DNA of 64,000 nucleotides from NCBI GenBank assembly GCA_016858145.1, contig JAEHOE010000108.1, positions 248,001 to 312,000 of the forward strand, written 5' to 3'. The notes under the pieces are model-generated. The model saw only the letters and a list, made by a program, of their open reading frames with translations, ran no database searches and was not told where the DNA came from. Numbering within the stretch: position 1 is the stretch's first letter; every line of letters starts with the position of its first letter. The position numbers and the translations under genes are program-made. Positions 54,444 through 64,000 of the stretch are shown one piece after another. The stretch comes from Edaphochlamys debaryana. Its lineage: Eukaryota > Chlorophyta > Chlorophyceae > Chlamydomonadales.

Positions 54444-55619
54444 GCCCAGAGCGCAGGCGTGCAGGAACAGGGAGCAAGGGTGGAAGCCAGGCGGGGGCTG
54501 CCTTTCTGGAAGCACGCGCATGAAAGGCAGCGTCGGCGACTTGACCTTGCTGTGAGGCCACGTGAGGAGCTCGGGGCACGACCTGCCGGCCGCCCGCAGC
54601 GGCGGCGACCGGTAAAGTGTGGCCCTGCTCTCCTCCCCGCGGCATGCTTGGCGGCAGCAACGTACCCACGGAACGCAGCGCAAGAGTGAGGCTGCCCGCT
54701 CAACCCCCTTCCAAACCGCCGCGCCCGGTCCGTCTTGGGGCCGGGGGCGGCGCGGGGGAGCGAGTGCGGCTGATGGCTGGACGAACCCGGCGGTGTGTGC
54801 GACACCTGTCCGGGCGAGTCCGGCGCGCTTGCGGTTCCGTGGGCGACGGTTGACATTCGCCAAGCATGCTACGGGTCACGCGGACGATGCGAGGAGAGCG
54901 CCAGCAGCGGAGAGGGCGGAGACGGGCGGGACGGGAGGGCGCAGGAGGGACGGTGCAGAGGAACGGATGGATTGGGTGGGGCGCGGGCGCGGATGCGGAT
55001 TTGGGTGGGGCGAGGATGGAGCGTGAGGGGTGGTGGAGGTGTTTGGCTGAGCTGGGTGACCAGCCAGCCCAAAGCCGTGGACAGGTGGCTGAAGTTCGGC
55101 GCGCTGGGGCTGTTGGCGTGGATGCCATATTGGGTTTCCCGTTAACAGAGGTGCGGATGGTGTACTTTTGGTGCACAGGTGACGGTTCGGACTGGTGCGC
55201 AGTTGCTAGCAACCAGGCGTGGGTATGCGGTAGGTGCGCCTAGTAGCCCTAATTGTTCCTTTCGGTTTTGTTCGTGAGGCGTGGCCAGGCGTCTTTGTCG
55301 GTGCGCTGACCGTGTGCTAGAGCAGGCAAAATGTGCAACGGACGACGTCATGCGGTCCGCCCTTGCGGGCTGCGGGGCCTTCATGTTGATTGCGGTCTTG
55401 TACCAATACGGAGTTACAAGGGGGGATACGCCTGTCGAAGCCCCGCTCAGCTCCCTTTGTGTAGACTCTCTCTCTCGTGAGCCAGACCGGTCGTGGGTAC
55501 CAGGAGGGTACCGGTACGTTGCCGGTACATTGTCTACCGGTACCTGCCCCAGTCAGCGACTGGGCGTCCAGCTAAGGCGCAGCGGGGAAAGCGGGGGCAG
55601 CAGATAAGACTGAGGATGG
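54444..55619. other. Intergenic between the membrane-protein gene and the first hAT-like element
   Basis: No supported gene. ORFs here lack domains and splice context. Confidence 0.35.
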
Positions 55620-55627
55620 TGCCTGAC

Positions 55628-56167
55628 CAGTGTTGCTATCTTCCCTGGGCCAAAGTGCGGGAGGTCCCGCACTCGGACCTCGGGTCCAAGCCCAAGAGTG
55701 CGAAAGCGGGCCGCACTTGGCAAGCCCTTGCCGCCCAGAAGTGCGGGAGAGTGCGGTGGAGTGTAGCGGAGGGCGCGGCGTTCTGGAGGCCTGTTTCAAG
55801 CGGATGAGTCTGCCTGGCTCTCGCCCTAGCCCATGAGCTGATGTAGGCGGGCAACTGGGGGTAATGAATTCCAGCAGCAACCCCGTCGTGCATGCTGCGA
55901 GTGCTGCATGTGATGCGGGCTGGACGGGGGGGGTGGGAAGGGGACTGCCTGCCCGGCTGGCCGCGCCCTATCGGTGGGCCCCCCAGGGGTAGAGGGGCCC
56001 TCGCACCTGAGCCGCTAGAAGGCTAAAAAATGTGCCGGCGCGGGCCGCACTCGCAACCAAACTTTGCTACAAAAGTGCGGGAGCTTCCGCACTTGAGGCT
56101 CTTTCCGTCACCAAAAGTGCGGGATGGCCTCACTCCCCCGCACTTCCGCACTAAGATAGCAACACTG
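55628..56167. mobile_element. Non-autonomous hAT-like element 1 (540 bp)
   Basis: The ends are 15-bp inverted repeats, CAGTGTTGCTATCTT at the left and its reverse complement at the right. The element is flanked by a perfect 8-bp direct repeat, TGCCTGAC (55620-55627 and 56168-56175). An 8-bp duplication and CAG...CTG ends are typical of the hAT superfamily. The subterminal regions carry many copies of AGTGCGGGA in both orientations, plausible transposase-binding sites. No transposase is encoded, so mobility would need an autonomous relative elsewhere. Confidence 0.9.
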
Positions 56168-56486
56168 TGCCTGACTATGCTGGGGCTACCGGCGAGGGTT
56201 GAGCTGGCGAAGGGGGTGTTGCTTGGCGGCGGGGCGGTAGGCCCTCGACAGGCCCCGCCACGCTCGACAAGGGTTCGGCTCTAGCACCTGCCATCCGCCT
56301 CTCCAAAAACGCAGCGCCCTACACCGTGGCTGCGTATACCTGCAGTCTCAACCCGCTTGCTCAACCTGTTTCTGTAGCCCCAAGGCCCGCTTGCGCTCTC
56401 ACACAGCATCGAGACGCGAGCCAAGCCGACCGCACCCACTTCGTCTTGCGCTACGATCTTGTAAATCTTACAAGGACGCGGCAATT

Positions 56487-59302
56487 ATGGGCGCGTTTCC
56501 GCACGAAGTTATCCTGGCCATTTTATTGCAACTCGACCAACGCGAAATCGTCCGCTGTTCGGTGAGCAGGCGCTTGTGGAGCTCGGGGAGTTGTGTGAGA
56601 AGGTGGCAGAAACGCGAGACGAAAGTTGCAACGCAGCCGTGAGGTCGCGGCGACGTGGCGGACTCAGGCCCTGGCCCCTGGCCTGGGCGCCCCCCGCTGC
56701 AGACGGCTGGTGTCGACACCCGCGCACGAAGCTGCCACCTCCCCGCAGCTTGCAACCTCCTAGCTTGCAATTTTCCCGGGACTGGGCCTTGGCGTTATGC
56801 TCCTGGTGCGCTTCCTCTGCCTACGGTCTCTCGCCCCATCCATCCACGGACCCCTTTGGCCAACCCGACAGGTCGTGTGCAAGCACTGGCACGGCTTTGC
56901 GCAAGTAGCTCGCAAGGAGGTGTTCCTGCGGCGGTATGGCTTCACGGAGCTCGTCCAGGAGCCTCGCGTCAAGTGCCTTCTGGAGGTGGGGGGTGGGAGG
57001 GCAGGAGGTCGCCAAGGCACTCCGCCTACCACGTTTCCCTAAAGCAACCCAGTCCACAAAGATGGAAGGTAGAAGCAAGCTTTTTGTGCTTGCCACATGG
57101 AATGCCTGAAGCTACTTGAACTCCGAGTTGACACAAGCTCTCTCACTGGCCTTCACTCTTTCGCTCCGCCTTTGCGCTCCGTCCTCCTCAGACCATCCCC
57201 AGTGGCTCCATAGTTCAACGTCACGTGGTGCGGCCGGGGGAGAGCCTGGCAGCGCTGGCACTGAGGCAAGCGGGGACCAAGAGGGGGTTGGGGGCGGGTG
57301 GGGCTGTCGCTCGTCGCTTGGGTACAGGAGGGGGTTCGGTGGGGCTGCCACTCAGGCGATCATCCAGGGCCGGGGAGAGCCTGGCAGCGCCCTCAGGCAA
57401 GCGGGGGCCACACGGGGGTTAGGGCCGGGCGGGGCCACTCTGCCAAGCCTTGTGTCATGGGTTCAGGAGTGGGTTCAGTGGGACTGTCACCGCAAGCGCA
57501 AGGGCAGCGCAGCGAGCTAGGGCGCGACAGCCAGCTCTAGCGGTGGGTGCAGAGCAGGGCTGCGGGACGCGGCTGCATGGCCTGGGGCGCCGTGCTGTAC
57601 CAACGGTTGATCATGCGTGCTCACGTGTGCATCCCGCGGGCGGATCTTGTACGGCACATGCAGGTACGGCGTGGGGCCCGTGGAGCTGATGCGGCTCAAC
57701 AACCTCATGGCGCAGCACCTGCTTAGTCATCGGCACTTCGTCTACGTCCCAGGCAAGGAGGGGGGTATCAGTCATACCACCCCGACGCTGGGGCACAGGT
57801 TCCCTAGGTACCTAGGTACTGGTAAAGGAAGTCAAGTAGTAGATGCACAGGACGTCAGCCTGCAGCCCTTCAGGCAACCTGTGTGGGGTTGCACCCCAGG
57901 CTCCGGCGGCGCAGCCCCAAGCCGCAAGCCCCAGCCGCAAGCGAACATCTCAACCCCCTCCCCCTCTCCACCTTTCCCCGCTACAACCCCCTCCCCGCCG
58001 GCCCCTCCCTCCACAGTGCCCAGCCCCGACCGCCTCAGGGGCTGCTCCGCCTCCTTCGAGTACTCCCCCCTGCTCTGCCGCGACCTCCTGGTGGCGCTGC
58101 CGCCGCCCCCGGGGTCCAGGGAGGGCAGCCAGGCGGGCCCGGGGGGCGAGCAGGGCGCGGCAGAGACCGCCTGGGCCGAGGAGGAGGCCAGGGCGCCGCC
58201 GCCGCCCAAGTTCAACCGCATGCTCGTGAGTGCGGCGCCTGTAGTTTCTTACCCTTAATAATACTTTTCTTATCCTTGCGTTTCCTTATCTCTATCTTAT
58301 TTAGGTGAGGGCAGGGAAACTTGATCGACCCCGCTCTAACCCGGATTTCTGCCTTCGGGCAGCCACCCTGCTTGGCATATCCTTGACAATCCATACGTGC
58401 TAGCGCCTGGGCTCCATTAGATGGGCACGGAACGCGGGCGCGCGGGCTGTGCAGGTGCTGCTGTGTGAGCAGCGGTGCCCTAATGTAGCTGATCCCTGGT
58501 GTGAATCATGATGCAATCCACAGCTTCGGGAGATGAAGGCCCACGTGCGGCGGCTGATGCGGACGAGGCAGCTGCAGGCAGCTGCCGCGGGTGGCGGCGG
58601 CGGCAGCGGCGATGGTTCGACGGCAGCCTCCGCTGCTGAGGCGGCGGCGGCCTCGGCGGCGGTGGACGTGTCCAGCGCGCGGTTCTATCTGGACGAATCG
58701 GGGGGCAACGCGGAGCGAGCGGCGCGCATGTTTGGTGGGTGCCGGTGTCGGTGCCGGTGCTTAAACTGGGAATGCCTCGTGTGCGGGAACCGGTCGACCC
58801 GGCCTTGAGCGGTGTTTTGACACTTGTGCGAGAATAAAGGGCGCTGACATGTACCCGTACCCGTCAGCGTTTGACCTGGGACTGCGGATAAATCTGCCTT
58901 GACCCACCCACCTGCCGACCTGCACCCGTCCCCTTCCTACCTGCCCACCCGCCCACCCAACCCCCAGTCGACGACTACACATGGCCAGGCGGGGACCAGC
59001 GGCGGCAGGGGGCGGGGGCCCGCCCGGACTGGCTCCTGCCGGGCCACGGCTCCGGAACGGAGGGGGAGGCCGAGCCTATGCTCGACCACGGCAGGGGCTG
59101 GGGCCGTGGGGCAAGGGCAGGCGAGGGCGCGGCGGGGGAGGTCAAGGGTGAGCGGGTGTTGATGGTGCTGGCAGGGCTGTTCGGCGGGTGCTGCCTGGGG
59201 GTGCGGTCACGGCCGGGGCGGGAGCGCCGGGCGGCGGGAGGGAGTGCCCCGGCGAGGCTGCAGGTGCGGAACGCGGCGGAGAGCGCGGGGGTGCCCGCCT
59301 GA
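56487..59302 (+). CDS. F-box and LysM domain protein
   Basis: Exons 56487-56561, 56872-56985, 57192-57265, 57664-57752, 58017-58225, 58524-58734, 58968-59302; 368 residues, all phases consistent. Residues 2-45 form an F-box: FPHEVILAILLQLDQREIVR, a splice, then VVCKHWHGFAQVA. F-boxes bind SKP1 and bring substrates to SCF ubiquitin ligases. Residues about 70-117 form a LysM: QRHVVRPGESLAALALRYGV and ELMRLNNLMAQHLLSHRHFV, with the final YVPVPS strand across a splice. Plants have F-box/LysM proteins of this order. A later segment, RFYLDESGGNAERAARMFVD, resembles the C-terminal repeat of such proteins. Introns 3 and 4 use GC donors (57266, 57753). Intron 4 is in frame and stop-free, so retention would insert 88 residues. 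No signal peptide: a cytosolic or nuclear protein. Confidence 0.85.
57231..57500 (+). repeat. Tandem duplication covering exon 3 end and intron 3 of the F-box/LysM gene
   Basis: The segment with GAGAGCCTGGCAGCG and the following AGGCAAGCGGGG recurs about 135 bases downstream (first copy from about 57231, second from about 57366), with diverged G-rich remainder. The second copy carries a decoy GC donor at 57397, but in a different phase from the functional site at 57266. Confidence 0.75.
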
Positions 59303-59546
59303 GGGCGATGCTGGGGGTGGGGGCGGCGAGAGAGGATAGCGTTTGTGGGTGCGGCGAAGTCGGCTTCGGTGAAGTCGGCAAGACGATCAGCGATGGCGAT
59401 GGCTTTCCATGCGGTGTATCCTTCGGGTAGTATTATTTGGGCGGGGGAGATTAGTACTGAAAGCGCTGCAGGTACACAGGTACAGCAGAGCATAGGTTGC
59501 GCTTTCTGTGTATGTGTTAGTTGTCCTCGGTGTACCATAAGCATCA
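59303..59546. other. 3' flank of the F-box/LysM gene
   Basis: Nothing recognised between the stop codon and the second hAT-like element. Confidence 0.35.
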
Positions 59547-59554
59547 CACAGGGC

Positions 59555-60156
59555 CAGTGTTGCTATCTTAGTCGATTAGTCGTTTCGTAGTCGACTGAAA
59601 TCGACTAAAATTTTCGGTTTGGCAAGTTAGTCGACGGTTTTGCCGACTCCGGCTGCTTAGACTGAGAATAAGTCGACACATACAAAACGACTCCGGTTCT
59701 GCTGGTCCGGATGTTAGTCGACAGCACACAGGGAAGAGGCCCGAGAGCGGTTGGGGACACCAAGAGAACAATTGAGCGTTCCTTGTTGCTGGAACGCCCT
59801 GCAGCCCACGGACCATGACAGTTGGCTGCGGGGAGGGAATGTAGGCCAGCCTGCCCGGGCAAGAGAACATTTGGTGGTGAGCCCTGGTCAGGCCTCAGGC
59901 GTTGGCGAGGGGGCGGGATGAGGCTTGCTCGAAGGGCGCTGACGTGCCCGCCCGTACCTGGGACAAGCTTGCTGTGCACCGGGGCCTGGGGCCCGCCTGG
60001 GGACTACGGGGGCCGGCGGAGCCGACTCAGTCGCCGGGGGACTACGGGGGGGGCCGCAGCCGACTTAGTCGACTCCGCAAAAACGACTCTTTGGGCCCGC
60101 AGGGCCCAAAGCGTCGACGGGTCAGTCGACTCCGCTCCAGGAAGATAGCAACACTG
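59555..60156. mobile_element. Non-autonomous hAT-like element 2 (602 bp)
   Basis: It has the same 15-bp terminal inverted repeats as element 1 (CAGTGTTGCTATCTT and reverse complement) and a perfect 8-bp target duplication, CACAGGGC (59547-59554 and 60157-60164). The subterminal repeats differ: AGTCGACT and variants replace the AGTGCGGGA words of element 1. No transposase is encoded. Confidence 0.9.
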
Positions 60157-60164
60157 CACAGGGC

Positions 60165-61839
60165 TGAGGACAGTTGGAGCAAAAGGATTGCGGTAGTGCC
60201 CTAGGTAGTGGGTTGGTTCCTCGCCATGAAGATGCGTGTAACGGCTTGTAGATTGAGTCCTGATCCACCCGGCGGTGAGCGCAGAAAGGCCCTGCTGAGG
60301 GCGTGAGCGAGGGGGCTGTCGGCTATTCTGAAGTGCTGAAGGCAGTCCTGGTCCTCCCGGCGGTGGATTGTAGATATCATGAGCTAAAGCGAGCGGTGTT
60401 GTGTGCTGTCAAGGCACTGGAAGTAAAACTGTAGAAGGCACGTGTGAGCACTAGTGGAGCACACCCTCTGCCTCGAGGTGATGCCTAGCGGGACGAGTCC
60501 GGAGAAACCACGGTCAGCTCGTCTCGGACCGTCGGACGGTGCAAGAAGCTTACATGGAGGTGATGTGGGTTCCTGTTGGCAGCAATGCCCACGTGCTCTT
60601 GGGAGAGCTAGTTGTATCTAAGTCCTTAGTCTGTCTGTCTGACTGTCTTACACGGCTCCCAGCCACGTCCTCCAAGGTCCTCTGTGGGCGCCCACGCACA
60701 CACTGTGTGCACACCACACCTCGCCATAAACGCTGCAGCGCCCAAGGGACATCGAGGTGCAACCCATGCGCCATGGCAGCACAAGGCCCAACTCGGCTCG
60801 TCCTCAACCCACGTCCGCCTGAATCATACCATGCCCAACTTGATGGGCACAGGCCACAATTCCTAAGTGGGAGCAGAGCCCCCGAGTTCGAGGTCCGTTC
60901 GCACGGTCTGTTGCGCGCCCAGTTTGAGGGCGGGAGCGCCAGCAGCGCACCTGGGACAAAGTATGCCTGACTGCTAATCCTTCTCCAGTCCTCATTCTCA
61001 TGCTTCCGTAACTCAATATATGCCATATTGACAGTCGACCTCGAGCCCCGTCCGCTCACATTCCCTCTCAACCTACCGGTAACGATACACCCTCCTCTGC
61101 CCTCCTTGCCATGCACCAACACCGTACCCCCGCACCCCCGCAAGCGTCCATGAGCCTGCTACCCGTATCTGCACCAACTGCCAACGCTGATAAGCTCAGC
61201 AACCTGTCACTTCCGACCAAACGAAGTCACGACACTCCTGGCCTTGCGCGGCGCTCGCTTTTTGCCCATACGGTAACGTAGACCAGCCCTGGGAGACTCT
61301 GCCGGACTCCGCACCCCTGGCCGCCTTCCAGCTGTGACAGGCTCGCGATGAACGCGGCTGCCCCGCCAAACCAGGCCCAGGTCCAGGCCCTCTGCGGCCT
61401 GTCTCCAGCGAAATTTGCCTGGAGGCCGTTTCAAGGAGCCCAGGCCAGGCCCAGTGTTAGGCCCTCTGCGGCCTGTCTCCAGCGCGCCAGGGTGCTCGAG
61501 CTCATCCGGCGGCCGTCCTGCCTTCCGCCTGGTGCTCATGGACCCCTAACGCCGCCGGCTGGGCGCGGCCGCGGATGCTGGACTCGGCCCCGATTGCCGA
61601 TCTCATCCGGCGCCCGGGCACTGCACCCACGCTCGAGCCGGTCCAACCATCCCGAGCCCATGCGGCAACCGCTCGTGGACTTGCGCCGAGCTGCCTGGAC
61701 AGCAGCCTTGCGGGCCCTAGAGCTCTGGGCCCTCTCCCGGCGCCTGGCTTGTGCACCGTCGCAATGGCAGGCGGTGGGATGGCCAACTTGGGGCGTCGGA
61801 CACGGCCCCGAGTCCTGATCCCTCCGTATGTATGTCGCG
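60165..61839. other. Intergenic with short local duplications
   Basis: No supported gene. AGGCCCTCTGCGGCCTGTCT occurs twice (about 61395 and 61460). A segment near 61745-61790 repeats the 3' end of the minus-strand gene that follows. Confidence 0.4.
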
Positions 61840-63770
61840 CTAGTGCACCGTCGTAATGGTCGGCGGCGGGATGGCCAGCTGCGTTGCGGCCTTGGCAAGC
61901 GCCTCAAGCAAGATGGGCGCGGCGAGGGCTGGGTAGGACTGGGCCGCGCTGTTGGGCCCGGCCACAGCCCCTGGGCCCGGGGTGGTCCCGGCCGGGCCCA
62001 GGATGGCCCCGGCGGCCGTGTCGGCCGCCGCCACGGCGAGCGCCTCGTGGCCCTTAGTCAGGCGGTGCATGTCAACGAAGCCCAGGCAGGGGGCGCCGTT
62101 GACGCCGCAGCCGCCCCACGCGTCCGACACGAGCCGGGCCACACCAGACGCCTGGGCGGAGGGATGGAGAGCAGCGAGGGGGCTTCAGTGATGGGGTATA
62201 CCAATGTATGGGGGGCGCGTGGGCTGACGGCTTGAAGCCCGGGATGAGCTGCGCCCATGCGTGTGACCCACCCCCTTGTTCTGAGCATCACCCTCCGCCC
62301 GCAACCACCCGCACACCTAGGGCTGCCCAACAGGGCAAGGCTTACCCCAGCAAGCACGCCCGGGGCAGATCAGGGGCTGCACGCTTGCAACCACTACCCG
62401 TACTTGGCACTTCCCTCCTGTCGCCCTCACAACCCTTCCACACGCCGCCTCGCCCTCACCAACGAGCCGAGCTCCAACCCCGCCCCATCCCCTCATTCTA
62501 CGAAGAGAAATGTGCACGCTCAGGGGTGCCCCTTCCTAACACGCCCTCAGCCCCCTTCCCCCTGTCCTCACCAGCGCGCTCAGCTCCTCCACCGCACTCG
62601 CCGTCAGCAGCGTCCGCCCACACACGGCCGCGCCGCTGTTCCTGCTCCCGGGCTCCGGCGTCATGCCCCCCAGCTCCCCCGCGCTGTCGCCGCCCTCCGC
62701 CGCCACCTCGGCCGCCGCCGCGTCCTCCGCCGCCGCCGCAGAGCACTGGGCCACCAGGGCCGCGGGCTTGTAGGCGTCGGCGGACTGCGCGTCGCGCACC
62801 GCCGACGCCAGGACGGGGGGCAGGCGCTCGAGTGCGAGCGCGGCGGGGCCGAGGAGGAGGATGGCCGAGGGGGTGGAGCTCTTGGCAAGAGCCTGCGGGG
62901 TGGAAAGCATGGGGCGGAGGGGGAGGGGGCCGGGGTGAGTTTGCATTGGCGGGCTGGGTGCCAGCAAGGAATCCCCGAAGCTAACCACAGCCTTGTTTCC
63001 CCAAGGCATCGATGGCGCTTTGATGCTCACGTGCATCAGATCCACCAACACACGACCCAGTAGTTCCTGCCGGAGCCCCTCTATCGTTTAAGGATGACCC
63101 CCACATCATCCACCCACCCACCCACCCGCCCGCGTGCACCCATCCAAGCCCGCACGCCGACCACTCACCAGCTTGGTTCTCCCCAGCATCGCCTCAAGCG
63201 CCGCAGTCGCATCCGCTGCCTCCAGTGGGCAACGCAGGGGCAGGGCCGCGCCGAGATGGAACAGCTGCTTCGCCAGTCCCAACAGCACGATTGTCCGTTG
63301 CGCCACGTGCGGTGAGGGCTCGCCAGTTCCTGTCGCTGCGGACGCCGCAGCTCCGCCCATGAGGAGCGCCCTCAAGCGCCGGCTTAGCGCGGCGCCGGCT
63401 TGCGTATTCTCCTCATATACGGCTGGGTTTTGCGTTTGGCGGAGACTGTTGTGCTCGTCTAGGCCTTGTAGAAGTGCGTTGGCTTCGGGGGACAGACGGC
63501 CGCAGTCGGCCGGCGCGAAATGGATGGTCAGCGGCGGCTGTGCTGGCCCTGCCGCCGGTCGCGAGCAGGACGCACTAGAACCGATACCCGGCACGGCGAC
63601 GAGGCGGAGGGCGGAGCAGAAGGAGCTGAATAGCGCCTTTGTGTCTGCGTCGCCTAGCAGCACGAAGCGAAGCCGATCGGTGCCGCGGCCGAGATCCCCG
63701 ACGCGGTCCGACAGCATCCCCTGCCAGAGGCCCAGCACGTCGGCAGCGGCGGACGCAGTCGCGTCCGCGG
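61840..63770 (-). CDS. 3' part of an unidentified helical protein gene
   Basis: Exons in coding order: 63770-63169, 62892-62572, 62151-61840 (stop TAG); 410 residues in the window, all introns phase 0. The upstream exon must end in phase 1 and lies in the very GC-rich stretch beyond 63773 or off the window; I could not fix its donor. The protein is Ala/Leu-rich and probably mostly helical, with LGLWQGMLSDRVGDLGRG near the start, RTIVLLGLAKQLFHLGAAL in the middle, a disordered Ala/Glu/Gly insert, and LGFVDMHRLTKGHEALAVAA before the C-terminal IPPPTITTVH. I do not recognise the family; it could be an alpha-solenoid subunit, but no motif proves this. Consensus splice sites and continuous phase support it as a real gene. 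Confidence 0.6.
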
Positions 63771-64000
63771 CTGTTGGGGGCGGGCGGGAGAGGGACGGGG
63801 GAAGGTGTCAGCGACGAGGGGCGGGGAGCTGTCCGGGGTGGGGGGCGGGGCGGGGGGCGGGGCGGGGGGCGGAAGCGAAGCAGGGGCTTCGGGCCAGGCC
63901 TCCACGCGGCCCGCCAGCTATGGCGCAAAAGGGCGGACAGGCCGGCTGCACTCTGGTTATTCAGCACGGTGTGTGATCAGCTGGTATGCGGATCCTGGCT

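Noticed and set aside
60550..61143. 197-codon ORF on the minus strand
   Set aside because: No recognisable domain, and its location next to hAT-like and other repeats makes chance likely.

Overview
The window looks like nuclear DNA of a green alga (Chlorophyta). It is very GC-rich, protein genes are cut into many short exons with consensus splice sites, and the recognisable families are plant-lineage ones: AP2-domain regulators, an F-box/LysM protein, a Ty3/gypsy-type retroelement and hAT-type transposons. The species cannot be named from sequence alone. No rRNA, tRNA or CRISPR was seen.

Layout. (1) 1-2459: the 3' end of an unidentified gene. (2) 3022-15010: three head-to-tail paralogues (A, B, C), each with 11 exons in the same phases, encoding secretory-pathway proteins that resemble GDP-fucose O-fucosyltransferases; they carry patches of near-perfect identity that run into introns, as expected from gene conversion. 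(3) 15784-16438: a 16-bp minisatellite. (4) 17942-22407 (+) and 41612-46598 (-): two paralogous single-AP2-domain regulators with very long low-complexity tails, pointing towards each other. (5) Between them, about 28-39 kb: a giant retroelement ORF with two zinc-finger/protease-like modules, reverse transcriptase, RNase H and, after RNase H, a region resembling a degenerate C5-cytosine DNA methyltransferase. No integrase or LTR was recognised. Related degenerate repeats in opposite orientation lie outside it at about 25.4 and 39.4 kb. (6) 51.7-54.4 kb: a small multi-pass membrane protein. (7) 56487-59302: an F-box/LysM protein, bracketed by two short non-autonomous hAT-like elements (540 and 602 bp) with the same terminal inverted repeats and perfect 8-bp target duplications but different internal repeat words. 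(8) 61840-63770 (-): the 3' part of an unidentified gene that runs to or past the right edge.

The clearest unusual signals are the retroelement architecture, the hAT-like pair with exchanged subterminal repeats, an apparent excess of GC-AG introns (7 of about 45 modelled), an F-box/LysM intron that is open and in frame, and the conversion mosaic in the fucosyltransferase-like array. All gene models come from reading exon phases and splice consensus by eye; none is backed by transcripts. The genes do not form one pathway: the first array suggests glycosylation of secreted or surface proteins, the AP2 pair transcriptional control, and the F-box/LysM protein ubiquitin-ligase targeting.
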